Assembly (NCBI RefSeq): GCF_030272615.1
Contig: NC_081409.1
Location: 240,337,832-240,401,831, forward strand
From: Cryptomeria japonica
Taxonomy: Eukaryota; Streptophyta; Pinopsida; Cupressales; Cupressaceae
Direction: 5' to 3'
Length of the DNA: 64,000 nt
The notes below the pieces were generated by a model, which did no database searches, was not told where the DNA came from, and saw nothing but the letters and a program-made list of their open reading frames with translations. The position numbers and the translations under genes were made by a program. Below are positions 47,742-59,365 of the stretch, piece by piece; positions within the stretch are counted from its first letter, which is position 1, and the number at the start of each line of letters is the position of its first letter.

Positions 47742-48796
47742 TGTTGACGTGTATTTTGTACACCATCATACACAGAATAAAATACCTAAAGGCATCTTAT
47801 CCTCTCTTGAATAAAGTCTCTAACTGCTGAAGATTCGCATGAAGGATCAGTTAGGATGACTCCAATGTTCTGGTTAGTAGGGTCTCTACGTGTGGATAAG
47901 CACCAGCGGTATGATGTGATTTGTTGTGTCCTCAAGGGGCCTTACACTCCGAAAGTCTTACTAAACTAAAGAAGGTTTCAAAAAATAACAAAAGGATAGG
48001 GTTTGCAAGAGGTCTAATCTAGTCTAACCCTAAGAATGACTTCATGTGGACAAGACTTGGCAAGATTCTACCAACTTCAATTTCGCCATAAAATAACAAC
48101 TTAATTGAAATTGGTGCGATCTTCTAAGGTAACGAAATGATTTTCAATGCATCAAAGATCAAAGACACTACCACGAAGGTACATATCCAAGATACAATAA
48201 TGATTGAAGGTTAAGTGATTCAAATATCTCCAGTTGACCACGCAAGGCGTTCCTACAATCAGCAAGAAGCTAGTGGTATGGAAAGCGAATCCTACCAAAG
48301 ATCAAGTCTCACACTATGTCCTTCGAATTAACACACTACTTTGATTGAGCATGATTCAAGTAAATTGAACAACCATGAAGATAACGAAGAAAGTTGCAAC
48401 AAAACACCATAACTTCAATATTTCATTGATTTCAAAGTCATCATATACAACAATTGTTTGAATTCCTTTCCTCAAACTCAATCTTGCTACAAAAGTAAAA
48501 TTGCTTCTAAACTCTAATCTCTCTAATACATCAAACTTTCTCTCTAATCTCTTAACTATCTCTCTTACAAATGAAATGAAAATGAGGGTATAAATAGCAT
48601 CCTCAATTACAATGAATGGTCCAGATTGAAAGTAGATCAACGGTCAAGATCATGACACCTAAACCCTAATTAGGGTCTGTTACAAATGGCCTCCCTTTTA
48701 CTGAACAATATTAAATGCATAGCCAATTATAAATTTGGCACGAAAATCTAGGAGACATAGACCAATGACAATTAGGGTGCCATGTCATCTATAACA
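47742..48796 (-). mobile_element. LTR at the 3' end of the composite insertion, 1055 bp
   Basis: Minus strand TGTTATAGATGACATGG...ACACGTCAACA, preceded by the purine-rich GATGAGAGGT. A minus-strand CTATTTATACCC box near 48585-48600 is a plausible TATA element. Confidence 0.75.
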
Positions 48797-51700
48797 ACCT
48801 CTCATCTAGAATATTATTCCCTTTCCAATGCTCCTTTTTAGCATATGCAATGAATCTTGATACGATTCCCTCGATCTCAGCAATTGGAATCTCAGGAAGA
48901 TTCTTCATTCTTTCTTCCAAGTGGATGACCTGATCAAATGCATCTAGAAGAGCTGCGTCCCATGTAAGTTCAAGTTCTTTAGTCTTTTCAATCAGGAGCA
49001 TGGTAGCAAACATCTAGTCCTGTTGCTCATCTGTGATATTGACGTCCTTGCAAAAGATGATCTTGATCCTATCCTCCAATTCTTGCAAATCCACATCTGT
49101 CTCAACTTCGATCCTCCTGCCAAGAATGGTACGTAGTACCTCAAATACTCTATCCTGGATTGGGTTGATCACCTCCTCAACATGACTGCACCTAGTACTG
49201 ATGTCCTCAAAGAGAACTTCCTTCATCTGGAGTAAGGTTGACCACTGAATTAAACTGTGAGGTCCTCCATCCATAATCTTTTCCTGCGCTAAGACCTTCC
49301 TCGATGTTTTTCTAATTACTTTCAAGACAGGAATGATAATGTCCTTGGTATGAGCAAAAGCGGCTACCGTTATCATCAAATTGTGGATGATCTCAAGAAC
49401 CTGAATAGCCCTATGAATAGTCTTCATCATCCTTGTTGCAAATTCTAAGGCAACTGTATGAGATTTATCCATCCAAGTACTCATACGCTGGACCATACTC
49501 CTGAATCTCTCTGTCGCACCAATAGATTGAAGGGGAAGTGCCTGTATGGGTGATCTTGCTGGATCCTGACGTCCTAAAGGCTGATTGAGATGGCTGAAAT
49601 ATGTTCTCCATGCACCGACCTCTCTCTCGAGCTTTCTACTCTTCTCCATTTCTTCTCTAAGCTTGTCCTTCAATGCCTCAAAGGAATCGGTGGCATCATC
49701 TAGTGTCTGCTTGGCTATGGATGGACCTAGCTCAAATGTCTCTATATCATATTCCTCTGCTAAGATCTCACCTTCATACTTGTCTACTGCCGGTGTAGCT
49801 ATCTGCAATTTTCTGGATCCAGTCTCATCTCTAATCATCTTGGACATCTTGGTAGCCTTTCTCTTCTCTGTCACTTCCTGGGAATGTCCTACAAGGCTCT
49901 CTAAATCAATCACATTGTCCTCGTCCTCGATCACAATCACCTTTGTTAATCTTTCCTTCAACCAATCTGGAATGGCTGATCTTGTCTCTTTGACCTAAAT
50001 CTCCTTATCCAATATTTCTTCTTCTCTGTGAGGAGATGTTACCTCGTCATTGTTCTTGTCTTCATGTAGCTCATAATCTTGGAGAGATCCACTTGGCGAC
50101 CCTTGAGGTACATGTCCTTCTTTATCATTCTGAACCATGGACTCCATAGACTCTTCCACTTCAAGTGTCCTTTTCTCTTGTCGAGAAGAAGTACCGGATG
50201 AACGATCTCGGCTGGCCTCTTGTTTCTTCTTGGAAGATTCTCTCTTTCCAGGTCTCTCTTTCCTCTTCGAGCCTCTTGGATGGAGATTGCCTTCACTTGC
50301 ACTTCGAAGGTTGCCTTCATTTGCAGTTCTGGGATTAGGATTACCTTCGCTTACACTAGCTCCACCTTCGGCTGGCTTCTCTTCCAAAGTGAAAGTCATA
50401 GCTATGCCTTGCTCTCTCAACTTCTGATGCTGCACATCAACCCATCTGCGAGTACAAGACAAGACTGGAGCCATCAAAGCATCTAGATCCACGACCTCGG
50501 GCTCATTCCAATCTAACCTTACTGATTTGCTTTCTTGATCATAGGATGACTGGAGATGTCTGCCACTGTCCTAAGCTTGGTCGGCCACTCTGTAAATCTT
50601 GCATTTCCTGATGAAATCCAAAGGCAATCTAGAATGCATCTTCCTTTTTACTTCAAGATCATCCAAGAGATTCATCATAAAATCTTCTATCTGGAACTCA
50701 TGCTTAAACTTCCTACCGACTGTCTCCTCTATATATCCATGTGGATCAAAGCTTTCCCTCAAAGCAAAGAATAAAAAAGAATACGAAGCTAACTCCTTCT
50801 CTGCGTCATCCATGGCTAAAGCATTAGGACATACCTCAACTGAATTGCCCAATATGATAGGTACCGGAACTCCATTTCCATGTCTGTGTCTGAATGCCTT
50901 CGCATAAGCTGCCAACTGTCTTGTTACCTCAAGTAACACAATTCTGTCTGTCGGATATCTTGGCAACATGTATGGAGGTGAAGGACATCCATGAACTCTG
51001 ATATAAGTAAACTTCAGAAATTGGATAAACCAAGCACCGTACCTCTTTACTAGTTCCTGTGCATCCCGAGATAATCTGTTGTGAATCCCGCCTTGCAACG
51101 TCCTTGTGATGTTCATAGTGAAGGTATCATTAACTAACCTGTAGTTGCTTCCTGGCGGATGATGCAAGTGGACATAGGAATCACAAACTCTGACCTTGCC
51201 GGGTCCTCTTCCAATCACTCCTCTGTGAGGTAGTCCTGCGTACTCGAAGCTCCTGATCAAGGCATAGATGACGTATGAACTCATGTGGAAGGATTTGGTA
51301 GCTTTGAGTCTCCTCAACTGTACGTCCAAGCAATGGCTAATCATTCTAGCCCAATGAATTGTTCCTTTACCCTGAACTATCACCTGGATGAAGTAGAACA
51401 TCCATTTTTCAAAATAAAAAGCTTGAGGTGCACCTGTGACTCGGTTGAGCATTGTAATCAAATCTCTGTACTCCTCCTGGAAATCAATCCTGTGTGGTGT
51501 GTTCGGTACCTTACTCAGGCGAGGATGACTCTTGAGTAACCAGTTCTTGTTAATGATGCTTAGGCAAGCATCGGGATCATCTTCATACATTGACCTGGCT
51601 CCTTCTATGCTCTTGTAGACCATATCTCTGTGCTCTAGAAGATGGAAAGCCTCACTTATAGCTTCCTCTGAAAGATAAGCTAAAGTGTTTCCTTCCTTGG

Positions 51701-52004
51701 ACACGATCGTTCTGGATTGAGGATCATAATGACGAGCACACTCGATCATCAACTCATGACACTGTACTGCTGGAGGGAAGCCGGCCGCCTTAATGATGCC
51801 ACTTTCAATTATCCTCCAGGCGACAGGTGATGGCTTGCCAATGTAAGGGACATCTCGAAATTTCTTCATGCTGAAGTTGCCCAAGTTAGTATCTCCAATG
51901 TTGCTCCACTTCGACACGATCTTGGTCTCCACTTCTTCGGTCTTTTGATCTTCCTTCATGAGAGCTGGACGACTGGTGGATGCTCCCACCTTAGGGGCCG
52001 CCAT
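48797..52004 (-). pseudogene. Gag-like ORF of the composite insertion, broken only by three TAG codons
   Basis: A single minus-strand frame runs from ATG 52004 (M-A-A-P-K-V-G-A-S-T) to the LTR, about 1,070 codons with no frameshift. The only breaks are TAGs at about 50571, 49995 and 49014, all compatible with CAG to TAG or TGG to TAG. The N-terminal ~480 residues are globular (L-S-E-E-A-I-S-E-A-F-H-L-L-E-H-R-D-M; R-G-P-G-K-V-R-V-C-D-S-Y; Y-P-T-D-R-I-V-L-L-E-V-T-R-Q-L). A Lys/Glu/Ser-rich linker (about 50040-50420) and a helical C-terminal part (E-E-M-E-K-S-R-K-L-E-R-E-V) follow. No zinc knuckle, protease or RT. It is the best-preserved large ORF here. The layout parallels ORF2 of E and C. Function unknown; a structural gag role is inferred. 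Confidence 0.75.
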
Positions 52005-52006
52005 AC

Positions 52007-52213
52007 CTACACAACATTTCACAATAAGTAACTAGATATTGCAATGCATAACATAGATTAGAGAGTAAATTTTAGGAAACCTCATGATAAGTCTTTAAGT
52101 TATCATTTCCTAAAAAACGATTGAGTTACTTGGAATTCAAAATTTCAAAATTCAAAATTTAAGCTATGACGATCAACATTCAAAATTAAAACAATAAAAC
52201 CATATCGCCATAC
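52007..52213 (-). other. Probable intron in the leader of the composite ORF
   Basis: The minus-strand donor is CAAGTGAG/GTATGGCG (GT at 52213-52212). The acceptor is TTGTGTAG/GTATGGCG (AG at 52008-52007), just before the ATG at 52004. Both sites carry AGGTATGGCG, a 10-base direct repeat. Confidence 0.4.
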
Positions 52214-52560
52214 CTCACTTGAGAGCTAACTCTAGAATGCAAAACAAATGGATTCGCCTAGGCAAAATTGATATTAGATGGCTTTAACGTGATCTTCTCT
52301 TCAAAATAGCAACTTCGCCACCTTTGGGATGTCCTTGACGTGATCTTCAATGTCCTTGGCAAGTTCGCTCAAATGGAAACTAAGGTTCGCATGTACTCTC
52401 CTTTTGATAATGCTTCGCACCACTATGCTAAATTCTCACTCTCTAAACACAATTCGCACTTCTCCTTTGAATGGAATTTCGCATCTTGTAATTGTCTTCT
52501 CCAAATCGCATGCAAAGGGATGATTGAATGATGATGTGAAAATGAAATCTTTCACCTCCC

Positions 52561-52567
52561 TTTTATA
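52561..52567 (-). promoter_or_regulatory. TATA box upstream of the composite ORF
   Basis: Minus strand GCTTATAAAAGGGAGG, about 560 bp upstream of the ATG and downstream of the repeat array. It would make the array part of a long U3 or upstream region. Confidence 0.55.
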
Positions 52568-52679
52568 AGCGCTCACCTCTCACAATTACCTTAGGCCGAC
52601 TTGATAAAAATGAGGTAATTAAAACAATTTTTAAATAAATAAAAAGGCCGACCTTTCAATCCAAGCGCTTCATTTGATT

Positions 52680-52714
52680 TTTAATTAATTAATAATTAAT
52701 TAATTAATTAATTG
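52680..52714. repeat. AATT-type simple repeat
   Basis: An AATT-unit microsatellite with one interruption, inside a strongly AT-rich block (52620-52860). Confidence 0.8.
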
Positions 52715-52898
52715 CCATCATTTTTTAATTAACAAATTCGATTTTTTACAAGGCCAAAATAATTAATTAATATTTTGCGCTATATTTTAAATGCTATTTT
52801 AATTGAATTTTCAAACTTTATCGATTTTAGCATTTAAATAAATTCAACAAATGCTTGTTAGCGCCAAAATTTGAAGAAGTGGGAAGATTCAAACCTCA

Positions 52899-55787
52899 CG
52901 CTCTGGTCCCTGACTGAGGGACAGGAGCGAAATCTCAATTTAGCCTGGATTCTTGCACTTTTGACGTTCAACATCTCTACCTTTATGTTGAAATTGGCAT
53001 TTTTTGTAAGGGATTTCGAACTTGAGTGACTTGACCTTGCAAATGAGTGCCTCTTGAGGTGATATCGCCCTGGTCCCTTGGAGAGGGACAAGAGCGAACT
53101 TGTATTTATTCCTTGGTCTTTACCTTCTAAGTTGCCAATTTGTATCGCAAGGCAAGTAACAACTTTATTCTTTCATTCCACGCATAGTTTACTTGTCTTT
53201 TACAAGGCAAATTTGATATTTGAGTGTTTTTTCACCCTGGTCCCTTGGTGAGGGACAGGAGCGAACTTTGAATCCTAGCCCAAATTTGTCACCTTTTAAC
53301 GTTCACTTCTTTTGTATCGCCTTCCAAATGATGTTTTAAACCTTTTGCAACTTTGCTTTGACATGACCTTCGAAGGATAACAAGTATTTTAGCAAATATC
53401 GCCCTGGTCCCTTGGTGAGGGACAGGAGCGATCCTGGTGTTTCTCTCCTTGATCTTGCTTCCTTAATCACCAATCCTCCTTATAAGGCGAAAAATAACAT
53501 CACTTCTTCATTCTTCGCTTGTTTCACTTGACTTCTACAAGGAATATAGATGTTTGGAGGATTATTGCCCTGGTCCCTTGGTGAGGGACAGGAGCGATCT
53601 CCATGTTCTAGTCAAAACTCGCCATCTTTCAACCTTTGTTCTTCGTTCATTGCTTCCAAATGACGATCTTGATCCTGTGCGCCCTTGCTTTGACATGCTT
53701 TTGAAGGAAAATGAAGGATTTAATGAAAATCGCTCTGGTCTTTGCCTGAAGGACAGGAGCGATATAGCTTCCTTGTTCAAATTGGTATTCATTTGATGTT
53801 TAAAACCTTTGTATATCATCTTCAAAAGACACCTTGGACCTTTTATCATCTCGCATAACCTTGACTTAACGTGATTTTTGAGATATTTGGCCAATATAGT
53901 CAATATCGCTCTGGTCCCTGCCTGAGGGACAGGAGCGAACTTCAAGGTTTTGAGCTTGTCTTTGCTTCTATTGACTTGTAATTACTTTTGTTTATGGTGA
54001 AAATGGATAACAATAATAACAATATTGAAAGGCTAAATGAATCCAACCACTAAACCCTAGCCTAACAATAACAAAGATCCACCATAACATATGAAGATTA
54101 CCTAAGACAATGCAAATAACTCAAAATCACAAAGATTATACCATCACATGTCCAATAGGGTTTTGATCTCCATTCTTCCTATCTCCATTGATCTTGCTTG
54201 ATATACTTGCTCTCAGATTTTTATATGCACAAGAGCTCAACAAAGAACGAAATGTGGTTGCAAGTGGAATTGTAGTGTAGCCAAGTACTCCAAAATCAGT
54301 CATTAGGGTTTGTCATTAGGATATGTCATTAGGGTTTGACAATGAAGAAAGCATCTCCTTAAATAGAAGACACAATAAGAAATGGAGGGTTAAGATTGAG
54401 AGGTGTAAAAAGAGAGGTCGGCTAGGATTAGAGGGTAGGTAGAGGAAATAATAAAATAATGAAAGAGGTAGGTAGTGTATGAATTAAGAGATGAATGACA
54501 TGTGTCATGTGTAGAAAAAGATAATGAATTAATTAAATAAATAAAGATTTATTTAATTAATAGAAGAAGTGAGATAATTAAATAAATAAAATATTTATTT
54601 AATTTAGGAAAGGGATAATTTAAATAAATAAATGTATTTATTTAAATGAGAAATAAGGCTAGAAGAGGATAAATGAATTAATTAAATAAATAAAAATTTA
54701 TTTAATTAATAGAAGAATTAGGCTTAGATAATTAAACAAATAAAATATTTATTTAATTAGACATGACAATTTTGAGTGTCTACAACTTTCATAATGTAAG
54801 ATGAAGTCCCTTGATCCTTCCTAATCACTTAATACTTGATAAACTTTTGAAATCTAGGCCTTCATGAGGATTTCGCTCTGGTCCCTTCCTGAGGGACAGG
54901 AGCGAACTTGAACATTTGATGCAAATCTTTCAATACTGGCGACCTTTGATGCTTTGTTCTTCATTGAGATGCCTTAAAACGTCCTTACCACCCTTTACAT
55001 TGACTTGGAGAGGTTTGAACTTAGCGGAAAGGAAACATAATCATCATATCGCCCTGGTCCCTGACTGAGGGACAGGAGCGATCTTGCTCTTGTAGGCTTC
55101 ATCTCACTTTGCAAACTTCAAAAATTATCTTCAATGGTCTTGTAATGCTCCGTTTTATTCACCTTTGGCTTGGAAATCATTCAAACTTGGCAAGAAATTT
55201 GTCTAAGGTAAAAATCGCTCTGGTCCCTGACTGAGGGACAGGAGCGAACTTGGGCATTTGGGTCCCTTTTAGATGTTTGGTAATCTTCAATTTGTCTTCA
55301 ACGAGTTCAATTTACCTCCTTTCTTGCCTTCAAACATAAAACTTGCTTGATCATTGCCTGAGACATGCCTTATGAAGAATTTCGCTCTGGTCCCTGGGAG
55401 AGGGACGGGAGCTACAATGGATTTCGCCCTGGTCCCTGACTGAGGGACAGGAGCGATCTTGGCATTCTAGTCCACTTTTCTTCATGTTTGGCCTTCAAAT
55501 TATATTCAACTGGTAAAATGCATCTCCTTGGACCTCTCCAAATCATCAAGTTGTTAAAATCCTGCAAGGACGAGGTGATGTTTGATTTTAAGCTCCGGTC
55601 CTTCACTGAGGGACAGGAGCGATTTTGCTTCCTGAGGCATTTCCGTGTTCACGAAATTATTCAATTTATATTCAACGGAAAGATCACGCCTTTCTTTACC
55701 ACTTCCATTCGAAAAATCATCTTGATCCTGCGGAGATAGTAAGATTTTTGAAAACGAGCTCCGGTCCTTCACTGAGGGACAGGAGCG
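52899..55787. repeat. Array of 14 hairpin motifs at ~166-bp spacing
   Basis: A 31-bp motif recurs at 52899, 53066, 53233, 53400, 53566, 53731, 53907, 54874, 55050, 55216, 55383, 55425, 55591 and 55757. Each has a left arm like CGCTCTGGTCCCT, a 4-6 base loop and a right arm AGGGACAGGAGCG, 11 of 13 positions being complementary. Start-to-start distances are 165-167 with two of 176 and one of 42. The gap 53907-54874 becomes 166 after removing the 801 bp added by the solo LTR and its TSD. The ~135-bp spacers are not obviously alike, so only the hairpin is conserved. Confidence 0.95.
53989..54784 (-). mobile_element. Solo LTR inside the hairpin array, 796 bp
   Basis: Perfect TSD ACTTT (53984-53988 and 54785-54789). 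Minus strand TGTAGACACTCAAAATTGTC...CACCATAAACA. U3 holds several AT-rich near-palindromes built from TTAATTAAATAAATAAA and TTTATTTAATTAA (54520-54770). The minus-strand CTATTTAAGGAG near 54355-54370 is a likely TATA region. Confidence 0.93.
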
Positions 55788-56236
55788 ATTTTGCTCCTAC
55801 AGGCCAAAATATCAAGATTTCACAAGTTTAATCACTTCACAAGGCAAAAACAAATCATTCCCCATGCCGAGGATCAAATATCAAAAAACTCAAAATTTAG
55901 GTCAAAATTACTCAATTGAATAAAATCACATTTTCGTCATCAACACTTAGACAAATTAAGACTCGGCACTCAAAATTCCAATTGAAAATAGACCACTCTG
56001 GCAAATTCATTTCATTCAAAATTGCATCCTACAAAAGGAAGCTTAAAAAGCTCTCAAGACTGACTGGATTCTGGCCTGAAAAGATCGAAAAGGAAACCCT
56101 AAGGCTTGACCCTAAATCCAGACAACTGACAAACTACCAAAATCCTAAAAAAAAAAAAACGAAAGGCGAGCGAAAAAACGAGCAAAAAGAGGGGGTCCCC
56201 ATTTTAAATGGGGCGATGTGTGAAATGGTCACAACA
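55788..56236 (-). mobile_element. 5' terminal segment of the composite insertion
   Basis: The minus strand begins TGTTGTGACCATTTCACAC and contains the near-perfect palindrome CCCCATTTAAAATGGGG (about 56193-56213) and a T run (plus-strand A run, 56149-56159). It looks like a U3 start. The plus-strand ORF 55916-56245 is not supported. Confidence 0.65.
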
Positions 56237-56241
56237 CCATC

Positions 56242-59200
56242 CTAGGACTATTTTCAAGTGATATCTGCATGTTGCTACCCTAGACAATTTGGTTGGCACT
56301 TTTTCTCGTGTCATGGAAGGAGTCGTGTACATAAGAGCTTACATTCGCTGTCATATTGAGGATTTTGGAATGACTGATATTAAGAGCATGTACATGAATG
56401 AGCTAATGGGAGATTCTGGAAAGATTAAGCCCGAATACCAGCATATTGTGGATTTAGGGTTTACCGGCATTTTGGATATTTTGGAATTTGAAGATGAGAT
56501 TGTTTGGTATGTTTTAAGCAGAGTGCATGGAGATTTTATCTAGTTGGATAGACCATATAAGATTACAAAGGAGGCCATCAGAGCAATCACCAGTTTACTG
56601 CAAGTTGAACAACATCCAAAGAAGAAAGTTTCAAATGATCAGGTCAACAAGATTACCGGTGCAACATCAAGTAAGCAATCAATGAGGATTAGCACTACCA
56701 CTGACACAGATATCAGATTCAAAAGCATGGTCACCGGTTACAAGATAACACAATCAAACTGATTGTATTTTGTTTCTAACTCCTGCATTTATATAGCTCA
56801 TAAAATGATGAGGGAGAATGAGAAGTTAGATCTATGTGGTTGGATGTTGGATGAATTGTTGATTAACCTAGGAAAGATTAAAGAAGAAAAGAAAGAACAT
56901 TCTCGTATGGTAACTTAATTGTTTATTTAATGCTATTTTTCATCAATGAGACTCCCAAGTTTGGGAAGAGAAAATCGACATTCGATACCCCAATAGGGAG
57001 GCAATTAAAACAATCTATTGCTACATTGGGTAGTCAGAGAGATGACAAAGTGTGGCGTTACTTTAAAGCATTTCAAAAGGATATGAATTCTAGGATGAGG
57101 GTTCCTAAGCACATTGTTGAGAAGTACTCGACCGACATATGCTTCATGGTCATGAAAGATGAAACTTTGATGGAAGTTGTGAGGCTTCGAAAGATTTGGA
57201 TTGAGGAAATGGGTTATGAAGTTGATGCACGGATTCTTGATCCTTATGCACAAATGCTAATTGAGGCACCTATTGATGAATCTATAAAAACCTTTGGCAC
57301 TACTAGGCAGAAGAAGTAAGAGGTTGAAACTGAGTTCAACCGGAAGAAGGGAGAGAAGTAGGAAGGAAAGGCAAGTAAATTTGTTGAAAAATTTTCACAG
57401 GATATAAAAGCATTGATTGATGTTGTTCCGGAGAAAGGCAGGAAGAGAAAAGAACTAGAAATATTCATTGAGCCTATTGTAGAAGAATATGTATCTGATG
57501 ATGACACACCCTTGGCATTCAAAAGGGTATTAACGAAGAAAACTAAAGAGACCAAGGTAGAAGCTAAGAAGCAACCGGTTAGGAAAGTTACCATCAAGGT
57601 ACCAGCATAGAAAAGAGCACCAAAAGAAACACCTTCAACCCCATCCAGTACTGGAAGGAAAAAGAAGAAGGATTGCATTGATATTGCAATTGAATCTGGT
57701 AATGTAACTATTATTCCACCAAAGACTTGTGCAGAGTTAGTTGATGAAATTAATAAAGATGGTATGTTAAAGAATGTGCAGTTTTGTTATGAACATTTAG
57801 ATAATGATGAACAAAGAGAAGTAGAGGAATCAGTTTTGTTGTATTTGGGTATATATAAGAAAGCCTTGTTAGAAATTGAAGACCAATACCAACACAGTTG
57901 TATGCCATTTTAAATGCTAGGAGATAATCAGCAATGCAAGAGGACAGACACATAAAGATTCAAGAGTTGTTATATGTTTGTGTTTCTATTGCTCTAGAGG
58001 AGATGGACAAGACATTTGAGGTTGCAAGTAGGAAAATCTTTAACAGCAAGCATAGAATAATCAGTCTTATGTTAGGTAGAGTAAATGAGATAATCAAGGA
58101 GACCCACAAGGCATGGGTTAAGTTCTTTGAAGAAAACCGTGGTTTTTATACTTCACTAGAACCCAAGATAGATACTGCAGACATCCCAATTGAAGGGAAA
58201 GGTAAAGGTAAAGGCAAAGGTATTATGTGTACTTCACCCTCAATTTTGAAAAACATTAAGATAGTGAATATTCAGCCCCTAGTAGATACAAATGTACAGG
58301 CAAATATTGAGATATTGGTAGATACAGAGAGTGTAAAGGTTGATAATGTATAGGTTACTAATGTTGAGGACAATAGTCCTCTAGATCCAAATGTATAGGA
58401 TGAGGTTACAGTTCCTAGGGAGGAACCGACAGTTACTGACACTGCACCAAGTGGCGAAACCACCGGTGCAAGTGAGGAAGCTATAAAGGTTAAAACATAA
58501 GAGGAGAATAAGGGGAATCCGACAGGGAACTAGTAGTCAGCCCATCATTGCTATCAATTGACACCTCGCAGGTTGAAAAGAAAAGCATAACCAAGATGAG
58601 TTATATTGAACTCATGATGATGGCTACACAAAAAATGATGAAGGAAGGATCTATGGATAAAGGTGTTATTGATCAGTCTATCATTGTTTTGCATAGACTT
58701 ATCCTAGAGTATAAATTTGACAATGAAGCAAGTCAATCCAAAAAGCTTAAGACTATCACAAAGCACATTTGAAAGGATTTTTAGTCTTTGCAGCAGATAT
58801 CAAACCGGCAAGCACTGGAGAGATTTATACAAGCAAAGAGAGCTACATTTGATCAAATGATTGAGTCTGAGAAGAAGGAGATTAATGATAAGTTGAAATT
58901 GATTGATAATGCATTGAGGCAATGTACTAATATTTATAGAGTATGTTGTAACATAGGTTTGCTCACAGCTGAGACAGATAAAAAGATTAAGGATATTCAG
59001 GAGGAGATTGCAGGTATAGCCAATTCTTTTGATGGATTGAATTCATTGACTACATCTATTGATGGTCAGATTTTGGTTTTGGAAGCCCAAGTTTTTTTCT
59101 CTTGAGAAAGAAAAAGATAAAATCATAAGGAGAGCCAGAAGTCTTAGAGGATTGGTGAGTCCCCAGTTGGATTCGTTAAGTGTACATAAAAAGGGAGTGT

Positions 59201-59365
59201 ATAGATATGGTTGGTAAGCCCACACCGACAAAGTTAAATGCGAAAGAGTCATTTTCCCATATGCTACACGGACTTGTATCTATTTTTGACACTTTCAAAT
59301 CTAGTTGGGATACCTATCTAGATCTTTTGGAGAAGGCCCATCCGGATATTTTCAAATACATTTAA
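56242..59365 (+). pseudogene. Element C ORF2, main part, function unknown
   Basis: Continues 47672-47741. The blocks match E ORF2 in order: D-I-K-S-M-Y-M-N-E-L-M, V-W-Y-V-L-S-R-V-H-G-D-F, Y-K-I-T-K-E-A-I-R-A-I, F-K-S-M-V-T-G-Y-K-I, P-I-G-R-Q-L-K-Q-S-I and M-G-Y-E-V-D-A-R-I-L-D-P-Y-A-Q-M. A Lys-rich linker follows, with a repeated Gly-Lys run (E-G-K-G-K-G-K-G-K-G, about 58190-58220). A helical C-terminus comes last (L-T-A-E-T-D-K-K-I-K-D-I-Q-E-E-I). Stops and frameshifts are frequent. No enzymatic domain recognised. Confidence 0.8.

Larger units (their letters stand above)
47742..56236 (-). mobile_element. Composite minus-strand LTR insertion with unlike termini
   Basis: Flanked by CCATT (47737-47741) and CCATC (56237-56241). 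Plus-strand left end TGTTGACGTG, right end GTCACAACA. On the minus strand it runs from TGTTGTGACC (56236) through a hairpin-repeat array, a TATA box, a leader with a probable intron, a ~1,070-codon ORF and a 1055-bp LTR ending CGTCAACA. The LTR on the left (47742-48796) has no matching copy on the right, so this is not a standard single element. Confidence 0.75.

Noticed and set aside
49585-50774. Plus-strand ORFs of 72-137 codons opposite the composite ORF
   Set aside because: They overlap a much longer continuous minus-strand frame and have no recognisable domain.
48797-52022. The 483-codon intact ORF as a host gene
   Set aside because: It continues in the same frame past a TAG for another ~590 codons to an LTR, lies inside a TSD-flanked insertion and has a retroelement-like layout.
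52899-55787. The regular hairpin repeats as a CRISPR array
   Set aside because: Units are ~166 bp apart, the motif varies between copies, no cas gene exists, and the context is a plant retroelement.
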